A stretch of 35,432 bases of DNA from Betaproteobacteria bacterium (GCA_947478755.1 CANJXH010000009.1:1-35432), one strand, 5' to 3'; counted from the stretch's first letter, positions 1-10,006 are shown. Notes: a model not told the origin generated them from the letters alone. Made by a program: numbers and translations.

Positions 1-573
1 GATGGCAAACCGCTCGACCCCAAGGACCTGATTGCCCATTTCTTCGTCGTGCTCACCGCTGGGCACGACACGACTTCGTCGGCGATAACCGGGGGCATCA
101 AGGCATTGCTGGAACACCCGGATCAACTTCAGATGCTGCGAGCGGAACCTTCAAAAATTGCAAGTGCCGCGGAGGAAATCCTGCGTTGGGTGACCCCTAC
201 CGTGCAGTTTTGTCGCACGGCGACACAAGACTATGTATTGCGTGGCCAGAACATCCGAAAAGGGGACAGTCTGGTGCTGCTCTATTCGTCAGGCAATCGG
301 GACGCGGAGGTCTTCAACGATCCGGACAGTTTTCGAATCGATCGCACCCCCAACCCCCATCTTGGATTTGGGGCCGGCGTGCATTCCTGCCTAGGATCGC
401 AATTGGCCCGAATGGAAGTTCGCTGCTTTCTGAAAGTGCTCCTAGAACGCATCGAGCATCTGGAACTGGCTGGACCCACCCCGTATATCGCGGCCAATCT
501 TGTAACAAGGTTGGAGAGATTGCCAGTGCGCTATGCCTTTTACCAAGGCAGCCCGATACGCGATGTCAGTTGA
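1..573 (+). CDS. cytochrome P450, C-terminal part (5' end outside window)
   Basis: Frame 1 is open from base 1; I-helix AGHDTTSS, EEILR (ExxR) and heme-ligand motif FGAGVHSCLG. Confidence 0.95.
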   Translation, partial: DGKPLDPKDLIAHFFVVLTAGHDTTSSAITGGIKALLEHPDQLQMLRAEPSKIASAAEEILRWVTPTVQFCRTATQDYVLRGQNIRKGDSLVLLYSSGNRDAEVFNDPDSFRIDRTPNPHLGFGAGVHSCLGSQLARMEVRCFLKVLLERIEHLELAGPTPYIAANLVTRLERLPVRYAFYQGSPIRDVS

Positions 574-632
574 GCCGTGGCTCGTCAGTCGTAACAATTG
601 CCGAGGCGAAGCCGAATCTCGATTGGGCAGTA

Positions 633-1166
633 TCAAAAAAAGACGTTCAGATTGTTCGCCAACACCGTCGCGTGATCCAGATATACAGTGCGTGACGCAA
701 TCCGAAAGCTTTCGCCATCGGGTCGAAGTACATCGACCCGGGCACCAGTAAAGACCTCTACTTCGCGATCGAGCCGATAACGATGAACCTGGAAGCAGCT
801 GCGCGCGTCCAGCTCACCGCCTTCCAGTTGTCTGGCCTGAACGTTGGTGATCAGGTGGCGCTGTATTGACGGTGGGTCTTCGGCCCACGCCCTGCCCGAG
901 GCCATGCGGATCACACGCCGTTGCAGCACGGACTTGTCGTCATCGAAATGCGCGAGCCCCGCATCTCCAAGTGAATCGCTGAACTCATTGACCGCCGTAT
1001 TGCGATGAATGGGCACCAGGTAGCGCGTATCGTCGGTGAACAGGTTCAGCCATGCCATGAAGTCACGCCCGTCAATGAGGGCCGCCTCGGCGTAGTAGAA
1101 CTGCTCAACGCGGTGCTGCAACATTAACGCGTCAAGCGCGGTCCGGGTGTCTTGTAACGCGCTCAT
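633..1166 (-). CDS. aromatic-ring-hydroxylating dioxygenase, small (beta) subunit
   Basis: ORF trimmed to MSALQDTRTALD...; beta-subunit/SnoaL-like pattern (QFYYAEAALIDGRDFMAWLNLFTDDTRYLVPIHR); start overlaps the alpha-subunit stop (ATGA). Confidence 0.9.
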   Translation of the reverse strand: MSALQDTRTALDALMLQHRVEQFYYAEAALIDGRDFMAWLNLFTDDTRYLVPIHRNTAVNEFSDSLGDAGLAHFDDDKSVLQRRVIRMASGRAWAEDPPSIQRHLITNVQARQLEGGELDARSCFQVHRYRLDREVEVFTGARVDVLRPDGESFRIASRTVYLDHATVLANNLNVFF

Positions 1167-2500
1167 TGGTGACCTCCTTCTGCATAGCGCGCTTGTGCGG
1201 CCCGGTCCATCTCGCGCCAGTTCTCGCTGGTGAGCATTTCGAGCCACCGATGGTAGAAGCCGCGCGCGGCCACTTCGGAATAGGCGCGCTGCGTCACCCG
1301 GCCCGGATAGTCGGGGTCAGGACCACGATTAACGCGGTCCCCCATCTGCACAGCGAATGGATGGCGGCGACCGATGGCACCCTTCATGGTGCGCTGGATG
1401 CCCGACCACACGGCGCTGTCTTCGGTCTCGAACAGGCCACCCGCACCGAAGGCGCGCTGCGAATTCTTCGCCCACAACTGCTTCACTTCGGGCGGCGCTG
1501 CTGCGGGCGACAATTGCCAGGTCCAGATTTCCGATTCGTCCACGCTGACCGGATGAATCACGCGTATGTGATTGAAGCCGAACAGCACCACGCCGGTCGG
1601 GAACAGTGTCATGTGCGCAGCCTGCACGTCGGCGCGAGCCTTGCCGACGCGCGCCACGGCTGCGGCGTACGAATCGTCGACCAGATAGTGTTTGACGCGC
1701 TCGCCCAGCGTCAGGTCAAGTATCGGACCATCGGTCCACAAGCCCATGCCGTGCCCTTGCGGCGACGTGAATTGCCGGCCGGTCACGGGCAACTGCATGT
1801 TGCTCATGTCCGCACCGGGCGGCACGCTCGCGATCAGCGCCGAGATATGGGTCATCTCCGGATGCAGCATGTCATTCACGAATTGTTCGGCGATGATTTT
1901 CCAGTTCGCCTTGACGATCCATTTGTTCACACCCCCCATCAACTCCATCCCGCCCTCGAAGCGATCAAGCGGGGTATCGAGGTACCAAGCCGCGTCGCCG
2001 AGATAATCAATCAGCGTCGGCGCCGACGGATCCCAGGTGCCAAATACAAGTCCCTTATAGGTATCCACCTGTGCCATCTGCACGCAGCCCCAGGCCGACT
2101 TGTCGAAACCTTCCGGAAAGACGATGTCCTCGTAGGGAACGCTGCGCAAGCTACCCGCCGTATCCCATGACCAGCCGTGGTAGGTGCAGGTGATGGCCTT
2201 GACGTTGCCGGAATCCTGGCGGATCAGTTCATTGCCGCGATGGCGACACTGGTTGAGCAAGGCCTTGACCGAGCCATCCTTTTGCCGCACAACGATCACG
2301 CGGTCGGCGCCGACATAGGTATTGAAAAAATCGCCGGGCGCGGGGATCTGGCCCGCCGGGCAGAGCAGCACCCAGGCGCGGCCGAAGATACGGTCGAGTT
2401 CCAGCTGGTAGATGGCTTCGTCGGTAAAAACGAGGGGGCTCAAGACGCCCTCGTTCATGTCGCACAGGCTGCGGACATCACCAAATCTCATATCAGACAT
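1163..2500 (-). CDS. Rieske aromatic-ring-hydroxylating dioxygenase, large (alpha) subunit
   Basis: Rieske motif CRH...CTYH (NQCRHRGNELIRQDSGNVKAITCTYHGWSWD) and D-x2-H-x4-H mononuclear iron motif (NDMLHPEMTH). Start trimmed to MSDMRFGDV. Confidence 0.94.
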   Translation of the reverse strand: MSDMRFGDVRSLCDMNEGVLSPLVFTDEAIYQLELDRIFGRAWVLLCPAGQIPAPGDFFNTYVGADRVIVVRQKDGSVKALLNQCRHRGNELIRQDSGNVKAITCTYHGWSWDTAGSLRSVPYEDIVFPEGFDKSAWGCVQMAQVDTYKGLVFGTWDPSAPTLIDYLGDAAWYLDTPLDRFEGGMELMGGVNKWIVKANWKIIAEQFVNDMLHPEMTHISALIASVPPGADMSNMQLPVTGRQFTSPQGHGMGLWTDGPILDLTLGERVKHYLVDDSYAAAVARVGKARADVQAAHMTLFPTGVVLFGFNHIRVIHPVSVDESEIWTWQLSPAAAPPEVKQLWAKNSQRAFGAGGLFETEDSAVWSGIQRTMKGAIGRRHPFAVQMGDRVNRGPDPDYPGRVTQRAYSEVAARGFYHRWLEMLTSENWREMDRAAQARYAEGGHQ

Positions 2501-2549
2501 TCGCGTACTCCTCGTCGAAGGCCGGCTGGTGCTGGCGTCGTTATTCTGT

Positions 2550-3233
2550 CTATAGCTGCTGCGCAATCGTCTTGCGCATCATGAAAAACATGACAAAGAA
2601 CCACGGCCCGAACAGCACTGCCGGCAACCAGAAAGCCAGCAGGCCATCCCAGGCAAAGGGCCCGGTCTTGAAAAAGGTCACCAGCGCGCCCGGCATGAAC
2701 AGCAGGCCGGTCCAGATATTGAAAAATCCTAACCACCGCGGGAAGACCGGTTTGATGTTGGTATCGGACAAAATGCAAAAGCCGATGGTGAGGTTCTGCA
2801 GCGCTGCCGGCGTGCCCGGCATCACCACCATCAGCCAGGCCAGATCAAAGAGCAGATAAGTGAGTTCCGGCCCGCGGTCCGGGCGGAAGGCCACGGCAGT
2901 CATCAGCATCGCGCCGACGATAATGATCACGCCACCCGCACATCCGACTGCGAGTTGGGCGTAGGTCCACATCGGATTCTCTTTTTCGATGCGTCGCAAC
3001 TGGGTCGAAATGGCACCGACCCACACGCAGTTCAGCGTGCCGGCAAACATCATCAGGATCATGCCGAAGCGGATGCCAGTGGTGTGCTCCTGGTAATAGG
3101 CCGCGACTTCTGTCGGCGTCATGGTCGCCGGCAGCGGCGGCAGGAAGCCGGCAAACGGCCAGAACGACAGGCCGAACATGATGATGGTGACGGGACCTGC
3201 CCAGGTACCGATTAGTTGCGCGCGCTTGTTCAC
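2550..3233 (-). CDS. hypothetical multi-pass membrane protein
   Basis: 227 aa with several hydrophobic segments; co-oriented and closely spaced with flanking genes. Confidence 0.8.
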   Translation of the reverse strand: MNKRAQLIGTWAGPVTIIMFGLSFWPFAGFLPPLPATMTPTEVAAYYQEHTTGIRFGMILMMFAGTLNCVWVGAISTQLRRIEKENPMWTYAQLAVGCAGGVIIIVGAMLMTAVAFRPDRGPELTYLLFDLAWLMVVMPGTPAALQNLTIGFCILSDTNIKPVFPRWLGFFNIWTGLLFMPGALVTFFKTGPFAWDGLLAFWLPAVLFGPWFFVMFFMMRKTIAQQL

Positions 3234-3257
3234 TTGGCTCTCCCTTGTTGTTGTGGC

Positions 3258-4832
3258 TTACATCGTGCGCAAAAATTCTTTCGCCGCCAGGCGCCCCGGC
3301 ATGCCGGAGACGCCGCCGCTCGGGTGTGCTCCCGCGCCACCGAGGAACAGCCCTTTCACCGGCAGACGATGATTGCCCAAGCCAAGGATTGGGCGCATCG
3401 GGCCAAAGGCGGGGAGGTCGACGTGCAGGGTGTGGCCGTTGGTCGCACCCTTGCGGCGCTCGATGTCGAGCGGTGAATCGATGAAGCGGCCGATTTCCAG
3501 CGAGTCGATGCCCGTGTAGTACTGGCTGACGTGGTCGATCATGGACTGCGTTGCTGATTCGGCCAACGAGTCCCAGCCCTGTTCCGGATGCAGCGGCACG
3601 TGGTTGGTGTACATATAGAGCACGTCCTGCCCTTCGGGCGTCTGGCTCGGTTCTTCTTCATTGGGGATGCAGCAGAAGGTGATCAACTCCTCCGACTTAG
3701 GCATCACCCCGCCGCCGGCTTTCATGTAGGTCTTGCCGCCCTGCTCGATGTCACCGATGAAGGTGAGCGGTCGTCTCAGGTTGAGGTCGTCGCGCCGCTT
3801 CTTCTGGTGCCGGTCGAGGCTCAGCCTGCCGGAGAAAGCCAGGTCGGCCTTGAGCACCGCCGTGCCGTGCGCGTTGCTCGGGATATGCTTTGCGCGTCCC
3901 ATGTCCTGCTGCGACAGCGTGCCCTCGGGCAGCAGACGGGTAAACAGCGTGATCGGGTCGCAGGTAGCGATGACGCCCTTGCTTGCCGCAAGCGTGCGGC
4001 CATCCTGCAGCACAACGCCGCGCGCGCGGCCGCCCTCGACGACGATCTGCGAGACACGCGCATTGGTCTCGATGCTGTTAGCCCCCCCACCGATCGACTT
4101 CAGCCGCGCCGCCATCGCATTGGGGATGGCTTGCTGGCCGCCCACGGCGCGATAGCAGCCGGTGCTGTGGATGAAGGCAATGAACATGTGCGACACGGCG
4201 GTGCCGGGGCGATCGCTCGGGTACTGAACGTGCGGGATGCCGTTGATGAAGTTGCGCACGATCGGGTGCCTGAAGTTGCGATCTAGATACTCGTCGGCAG
4301 AGGCAACAAAAAAGTCGGCGAACTTCTTCCAGTAGGGCATGGTCTTGAGTGCCGCCATGCCCAGAGTAGCAATCGACGCGAAATCCGGGCGTGCCAGGTT
4401 GGTCAGCATCGCGGGCACCGCCACCTTCATCAGCCGGTCAAGGAAGATGGCGTATTCGAGATAGGCCTTGGCATCGTCGGGCGAGAAATACCTGATCTCT
4501 TCCGCCGTCTTGGCTGCATCGCGCCAGAAGCACAGAGATTCACCATCCGGATGCAGGTAGGCATAGGCCGGGTCCGAGGCCTTGGTTTTGAGGCCATGGG
4601 CGGCAAGGTTGAGTTCTCGCGCCACCGGGCTCACCTGCCAGAACACAAGGTCCATCGAGCAATAGTTCACCAGATGATTGGGTGCGTCGGGAAAAGGGTA
4701 GCCCGATGCACTCATGCCGCCGATGGTGGTGTTCGCCTCCAGCACCTTCACCTTGAGGCCCTTGTCGGCGAGGTAGTTGGCGGTAGTCAGGCCGTTGTGC
4801 CCGGCACCGATCACGAGTACGTCATGTTCCAT
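3258..4832 (-). CDS. NAD(P)/FAD-dependent oxidoreductase, phytoene desaturase/CrtI-like
   Basis: N-terminal dinucleotide-binding motif VIGAGHNGLTTANYLADKGLKVKVLEAN; C-terminal GLFLGGAGAHPSGGVSGMPGRLAA. Confidence 0.9.
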   Translation of the reverse strand: MEHDVLVIGAGHNGLTTANYLADKGLKVKVLEANTTIGGMSASGYPFPDAPNHLVNYCSMDLVFWQVSPVARELNLAAHGLKTKASDPAYAYLHPDGESLCFWRDAAKTAEEIRYFSPDDAKAYLEYAIFLDRLMKVAVPAMLTNLARPDFASIATLGMAALKTMPYWKKFADFFVASADEYLDRNFRHPIVRNFINGIPHVQYPSDRPGTAVSHMFIAFIHSTGCYRAVGGQQAIPNAMAARLKSIGGGANSIETNARVSQIVVEGGRARGVVLQDGRTLAASKGVIATCDPITLFTRLLPEGTLSQQDMGRAKHIPSNAHGTAVLKADLAFSGRLSLDRHQKKRRDDLNLRRPLTFIGDIEQGGKTYMKAGGGVMPKSEELITFCCIPNEEEPSQTPEGQDVLYMYTNHVPLHPEQGWDSLAESATQSMIDHVSQYYTGIDSLEIGRFIDSPLDIERRKGATNGHTLHVDLPAFGPMRPILGLGNHRLPVKGLFLGGAGAHPSGGVSGMPGRLAAKEFLRTM

Positions 4833-4913
4833 TGGTGTTTCCTCCGAAATTTTGTGAGTTCGGCTTAATGTTGGTCAACAAAGCAATATCTGGCGGGGAC
4901 CCCATTTCGACGA

Positions 4914-6470
4914 TTACTTGAGCATGGTCCGAGCGGTATTTCGTCCGGGCCATCCGTTGTAGCCGGACATCGGATGGGTGCCGTGGCCGGTCAGCCAGAG
5001 ACCATGAATCGGTGTGCGGTAGCCGGCGAGCGAGGGGCTGGGCCGCCACATGGCAGTCTGGGATGGAATGAGGTCGAGCGCGCGGGAAGATCCACGGTAC
5101 ACCCACGGCTGGTTGAACTCTGCCGGACTGTTGGTGTGCACACCGATGATGCTTTCTCTCAACCCGGGGGAGTACTCCTCGATGTGGTCAAGCACCTTGT
5201 CGAGATAGAACGGTTTGTGGTCGGGCCATGTTCTTCCACCAGAGAGCGTGTGAGGTACGGCACCACACCAAATGTAGGCGACATCGCCCTGGCTGCCGGG
5301 CGGCACCATGGTCCGATCCAGCACGGACGGAATCGCCATGAAGAACGGCACCTTGTCGGCAATTTCACCGCGGCGGTTCGCCGCCTGAAGCCGCTGGATG
5401 AAGTCGACACTGGGGGCAATCGTGATGCCTCCAAAGTGGTCTTCCGGCAGCGCGTGTCTGGGGAAGCTCGGGCGCCGGGAAAGGGCGAGGTCGGCCTTGA
5501 AGTGACTGATCCCGTTGCCCGCCACCTGCATGAGGCGAACCTCGTCCTGCACGATCGGTGGCACCGAAGCCTTCTCGATGAGGCGGGTGAACAGGCTGGT
5601 CGGATCAGTCGAAGAGACGATTTCGCTGGCCTGCAATTCTTCGCCATTCTGCAGGACAACACCACGCGCCCTGCCGTCGCGAACGATCACGCGCTGCACC
5701 GGTGCCGAAGTGCGCACCTCGCCGCCAGCCGCCCTGACACAGGCAGCCAGCGCATCGGTAAAGGCGCCAGACCCGCCTACGGCACGCTGCAGCGGATACA
5801 GGTGCATCATCGCAAAGTAAAGGAATATGCCGGTGTTCAGCGGTTCCTCAATCTCCTGAAAAGTTCCTGTCACGGTACTTGTCGCGAAAAATGCCTTGAT
5901 CTCCTCGCGCTCGAAGCCGTTGATGATCTGCAGCGGGGACATCATCATGATGCGCGCGCCCGGCAGCAGGCTCTTGCGATGCTTCACCGCACGCCGGATC
6001 AGGCTCGCTATCGTGCGCATGCCCGGCCTGGTCGGATGGTCCATGAGATAGGGCAGGATGGTATGCGTCAACGCCATGATCGGCTGCATGAGGCGTTTGT
6101 AATAGTCGGCATCATGCTGCGACAGGCGTGCGATCGATTCGCAAGTGCGGTCGAGGTCATGGAACATCGACCATGAGGTGCCCTCCGGGCCCAGGTAAGT
6201 GTTATGGGGATCCGGGTAAACCCATTCGAGGCCGTGGCGTGAAAGATCGAGCTCATCCACCACCGACGGACGAATCATCGTAAACGGGAACTCGATCCCG
6301 TAGGTGTTCATGCGATACCCCGGTGCACCGGGGACTTCCTCGGTCAAACAGAATCCACCAACTTGCTTGTTGGCTTCCAGCACGAGAACCCGCTTACCCG
6401 CTTTGGCAAGGTAGGCAGCACAGGTCAGGCCGTTATGTCCGGCACCAATTACGATTACGTCGTGTTCCAC
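4914..6470 (-). CDS. NAD(P)/FAD-dependent oxidoreductase, phytoene desaturase/CrtI-like (paralogue of neighbour)
   Basis: VIGAGHNGLTCAAYLAKAGKRVLVLEAN; C-terminal GLWLTGHGTHPMSGYNGWPGRNTA. Confidence 0.9.
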   Translation of the reverse strand: MEHDVIVIGAGHNGLTCAAYLAKAGKRVLVLEANKQVGGFCLTEEVPGAPGYRMNTYGIEFPFTMIRPSVVDELDLSRHGLEWVYPDPHNTYLGPEGTSWSMFHDLDRTCESIARLSQHDADYYKRLMQPIMALTHTILPYLMDHPTRPGMRTIASLIRRAVKHRKSLLPGARIMMMSPLQIINGFEREEIKAFFATSTVTGTFQEIEEPLNTGIFLYFAMMHLYPLQRAVGGSGAFTDALAACVRAAGGEVRTSAPVQRVIVRDGRARGVVLQNGEELQASEIVSSTDPTSLFTRLIEKASVPPIVQDEVRLMQVAGNGISHFKADLALSRRPSFPRHALPEDHFGGITIAPSVDFIQRLQAANRRGEIADKVPFFMAIPSVLDRTMVPPGSQGDVAYIWCGAVPHTLSGGRTWPDHKPFYLDKVLDHIEEYSPGLRESIIGVHTNSPAEFNQPWVYRGSSRALDLIPSQTAMWRPSPSLAGYRTPIHGLWLTGHGTHPMSGYNGWPGRNTARTMLK

Positions 6471-6610
6471 TGTTTCCCCTCCGTGAACTTTTTATAGCCC
6501 CGCAGAACTGCAATCATCGTGGCGGTATACATGAGCAATTCGCCGAATTACACTCTTTCGCGACAACGATCACTTGACCTGACGCGATCAAGACTTGACT
6601 GGGAGTGCAT

Positions 6611-7609
6611 ATGGGAGACCTCACCGGCAATGCCGAATCGACAAAATCAACGGCCAGGGGTGGTCGCCGGTTTGAAGCCAGCAAGGTCAAGAGTTTCCTT
6701 GCCTCCGACTTCTTTACTGCCGATTACGAAGTCGTTGCCGGCGATGCATCCGAGCTTGCCTATCTCGGCGGCGTCCACCTCGGTGCTGTCGACGTCTTGC
6801 GCCATGAGGCCGTCGGCGTACACCGTGGCCACCGACGCCTGCAGCATTACCGGCAGGACCATATCGACGACTTCCTGATCTCGGTCCCTGTCCGCGGCCG
6901 AACCACAGTGATGCAGGCAAAAAGCAGTATCGCGATCGAGGCCGGCACCTTCATCATTTCGGCCACCGCCAAACCGATCACCTTCACCTCGGAATCCGCC
7001 AACTCGCATAGTACCTTCCAGACCTATCACGTCAAGGTATCGGGCTCGATGCTGCGGGTGCGCGTTCCACAGATCGACCTCTACTGCCACCATCCCATAA
7101 AGATCGACAATGGTGCCGGCGAAATCATGACTGCGATGTTTGCGCTGGCGATCAAGCAAGGCGCGGAGCTCACACTAACGCAGGCACGCAATTTCGGCGG
7201 CATGGTGATCGACGCCATAGCCAACGCAACGCGCGATGCCCCGGAGCTGGTGAGCTTCCACCCCGATTCGCGCCAGACGGCCTACGCGCGTATCCGTGAC
7301 GAGGCAGGACACTTCATCGCCTGCAACCTTTCCAACCCGGCGCTCGACCCGGCGCTGGTCGCCAAGCATTGCGGCATCTCGGTGCGCCATCTGCATGCCG
7401 CCTACGCTGCCACCGCGCAGACACTGGGATCGGTAATCAAGGAGACACGACTCAAGGGTTGCCGAATGGCGCTGCAAAGCGCAGAGTTGCGCGAGCGCAC
7501 GGTGTTCGAGATCGCCATGCGCTGGGGCTTCAGCGACCCCGCCTATTTCAGCCGCGCCTACAAGGCCATGTTCGGCGTCTCGCCGCGTGCCGATCGTGAC
7601 AGGGCTTGA
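6611..7609 (+). CDS. AraC family transcriptional regulator
   Basis: C-terminal AraC HTH (LVAKHCGISVRHLHAAYAA...FEIAMRWGFSDPAYFSRAYKAMFGVSPRADR). Start could be 6605 or 6611. Confidence 0.93.
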   Translation: MGDLTGNAESTKSTARGGRRFEASKVKSFLASDFFTADYEVVAGDASELAYLGGVHLGAVDVLRHEAVGVHRGHRRLQHYRQDHIDDFLISVPVRGRTTVMQAKSSIAIEAGTFIISATAKPITFTSESANSHSTFQTYHVKVSGSMLRVRVPQIDLYCHHPIKIDNGAGEIMTAMFALAIKQGAELTLTQARNFGGMVIDAIANATRDAPELVSFHPDSRQTAYARIRDEAGHFIACNLSNPALDPALVAKHCGISVRHLHAAYAATAQTLGSVIKETRLKGCRMALQSAELRERTVFEIAMRWGFSDPAYFSRAYKAMFGVSPRADRDRA

Positions 7610-7650
7610 GATGCCCCGTGCAGACGATCCAATGCGAGGGATCAGGTCGT

Positions 7651-8793
7651 CTACGATTTCAATGCCTGAAACGTCTTTACCGCACGCTGTATCGATGCCG
7701 CGCCATCGGCCGGCCCCAGCACCATGGGCGTCATGTCGGCAATACTGACAAAGTCGGCGCCTGCATCGATGTACTCGCGGCAGACGCCAGTGAGGTAATC
7801 CGGCGTGCCGCAGTAAAAGGACTTGCGCACCAGTTCGTTTGAGGTACGGGCAACGATGTCGCGAATCTCGGCGGCCGGGTGCTCGGCGGGCAGCCAGTGG
7901 GTCGGATAGTTCCAGCCCTCGGGCATCACGGGTGTGATGCCGACTTCCGCCCAGTTCTTGCCATCGACCCGCCCGTTGCACGCTGCGAAGTACTTGATCA
8001 GCGGGTTGTCGAGCACGACATCGAGTACATCGGGATCATCGTGCGTCGCGCACACCAGCCAGATGCCCATGCCGAATTTCTGCGGATCGCGGCCATTGGC
8101 TTCGACCTTCTCGCGCAGGCTGCGCACCAGCTGGGCGAACTTGTCGGGGTTGGTGATCGCTTGCGGAACGGCGGCCTCGAAACCATCCGCATGTTTGGCC
8201 GCAATCTCCAACAGCGTCGGCCCGCCGCCCAGGGCCCAGAACTCGGGTCTGATCGCCGGCCTTGCATCGCCCATGAAGGCATTCGTGTAATTCCAGAAGT
8301 GGCCTTCGTATGAAATGGGTTCCTGTGCATCGTAGAGCTTACGGACCAGTGCCAGCGTGTCTTCGAGCCGCTTCAGGCCCTCGGCACGCTTGTAGCCGAA
8401 AGGCTTGGTCTGCCGCGCCTCGCCGGCGCCGATCGCGCACACGACCGGCCCGCTGGTCGCGTTGGCAAGTGTCAGCAGGCGGCGCAACAGTTCAGCAGGA
8501 CCCGAACGCAGCGAGTCGGTCGACAGTCGCAAGCCAATGTCGGGATTTTTTGCCGCGATGTAGCCTGCTTCGATGAAGGGATCATAGAGGGCGCCGCCGT
8601 CAACGAAGTCTGCGGCAGGCGAGTTCTTTGGTGTCCACAGTTCCTTCGGAAACCAGGTCGACAGTTCATCCCAGAGGTAGACGAAATCGACGGCACCGGT
8701 CCCTCGCAGGGCGCCAGCATATTCCGCCAACGCCGGCAAGGGTGTGGTGCGGTGATCGTCGAGCGGAATGGCGGTGCTTATCTTTCTGGACAT
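7651..8793 (-). CDS. LLM class (luciferase-like) flavin/F420-dependent oxidoreductase
   Basis: Bacterial luciferase-like layout: DPFIEAGYIAAKNPDIGLRLSTDSLRSGPAELLRRLLTLANATSGPVVCAIGAGEARQTKPFGY. Confidence 0.88.
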   Translation of the reverse strand: MSRKISTAIPLDDHRTTPLPALAEYAGALRGTGAVDFVYLWDELSTWFPKELWTPKNSPAADFVDGGALYDPFIEAGYIAAKNPDIGLRLSTDSLRSGPAELLRRLLTLANATSGPVVCAIGAGEARQTKPFGYKRAEGLKRLEDTLALVRKLYDAQEPISYEGHFWNYTNAFMGDARPAIRPEFWALGGGPTLLEIAAKHADGFEAAVPQAITNPDKFAQLVRSLREKVEANGRDPQKFGMGIWLVCATHDDPDVLDVVLDNPLIKYFAACNGRVDGKNWAEVGITPVMPEGWNYPTHWLPAEHPAAEIRDIVARTSNELVRKSFYCGTPDYLTGVCREYIDAGADFVSIADMTPMVLGPADGAASIQRAVKTFQALKS

Positions 8794-8805
8794 GTTCTCT
8801 TTCCT

Positions 8806-9900
8806 TCAGTGATTGGTGGCCGGTCCAGCCACCTCGGCGGGAATCGTCACGCGATTGGTCCGAGAGGTCTTGGTCGCCAGCGGCAATTCCGGCCGCGTGC
8901 AGTCATAGTCGGCATTCGGTCCGCACACCTTGCCCAGCAGGTAGGACGGGATGTTCTTCGGGAAAGGATCGGAATGCAGACCACCGAAGGCAACCGGCAC
9001 CGTATCGCCGATGAAGAACACCATGTTGAATACGCCGGCCAGCGCGAGGAAACGGACAAACTTCTTGCCGGCACGGCTCAAATTGAGCTTTTCGACACCA
9101 CGCTCGGCGAAGGTCAGACCGTGGTCGTCGCGCCAGAAGTAGATCGAGGCATACACGGCCCAGCAGAAACCCCAGAGCAGGAACTCGTAAATGGGAAACT
9201 GGTAATACTCGCCTGCCCAGAGCGTCAAGCTTTGCACCGCGCCGGCATACACGTACATGCCAGTACGTAGAAAAAATCCTTCGAGCACCAGGTCCAGCAG
9301 CATGAAGCCGATGTAGACCGCAAGAAAGAGGCGCGCCGAGTTCCAGTCCGGCCGACGTGCCTGTATCCAGCGCATGACGCGTGCGCCGGCGAGCATCGGA
9401 AAAAAGACAAACCAGCAGGCGTACGAAAGACCCCAGGCGATCGGGGCCTCGGGGATGTACTGCGCGTTGGGCGACACCCAGCCCGGGATGTTGCCGTACC
9501 AGGAACCGAAGTTGGTGAATACGGGACTGAGCAGCCCGGTCGGCGCAAACCAGTTGATCGCCGCGTTTTGCCAGTACAGCGTGATCAGGGCAAGCACCAT
9601 GAGGCCGTCAGATGAAATCTCGCCATCGCGCCGCCACGGTTTGATGACGTACCCGTACATCGCGACCGCGAACAGCACGATGGTCGAGGTCTCGATGATG
9701 CGAGCGACAACAAACATCCATGCCGGTGGCACGTCCGGCCCGAGAATGGGGACCGACTTGAAGTTCGGGCCGAACACCCAGGAACCAAACAGGTAAATGC
9801 TTAGGACGACGAGCGTCGCGCCGATCGCCGCCCACAAGGTGACCGGTGCAAAGCCCCCGGTCGAGCGGGGCAATAAGGTGGATTGCGCATTCATGGACAT
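8806..9900 (-). CDS. AveC-like (spirocyclase AveC family) multi-pass membrane protein
   Basis: 364 aa polytopic protein with AveC-family-like sequence (WAAIGATLVVLSIYLFGSWV...YVYAGAVQSLTLWAGEYYQFPIYEFLLWG). Recognised without a search. Confidence 0.7.
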   Translation of the reverse strand: MSMNAQSTLLPRSTGGFAPVTLWAAIGATLVVLSIYLFGSWVFGPNFKSVPILGPDVPPAWMFVVARIIETSTIVLFAVAMYGYVIKPWRRDGEISSDGLMVLALITLYWQNAAINWFAPTGLLSPVFTNFGSWYGNIPGWVSPNAQYIPEAPIAWGLSYACWFVFFPMLAGARVMRWIQARRPDWNSARLFLAVYIGFMLLDLVLEGFFLRTGMYVYAGAVQSLTLWAGEYYQFPIYEFLLWGFCWAVYASIYFWRDDHGLTFAERGVEKLNLSRAGKKFVRFLALAGVFNMVFFIGDTVPVAFGGLHSDPFPKNIPSYLLGKVCGPNADYDCTRPELPLATKTSRTNRVTIPAEVAGPATNH

Positions 9901-9986
9901 GCTCTACCTCCTGTGAGTTTTTTTGGTCGCGAGGCGGCTCGTGCCGGCTGGCGTTATGGAACGTGTCGCAGAATATATGAAGTATT

Positions 9987-10006
9987 TGCTTTATTTCTGC
10001 TTTATT
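9987..10006. repeat. short direct repeat TGCTTTATT x2, 11-bp period
   Basis: TGCTTTATT at 9987-9995 and 9998-10006. Confidence 0.6.

Noticed and set aside
1166-2170. 334-aa plus-strand ORF antisense to Rieske alpha
   Set aside because: Shadow ORF; Rieske and iron motifs are on the minus strand.
4869-4880. Short palindrome TGTTG-GT-CAACA between the two FAD oxidoreductase genes
   Set aside because: Only 5-bp arms in an 80-bp gap; plausible by chance without conservation data.
4974-6176. 400-aa plus-strand ORF antisense to the FAD oxidoreductase
   Set aside because: No recognisable motif, biased composition; the minus-strand frame is clearly the gene.
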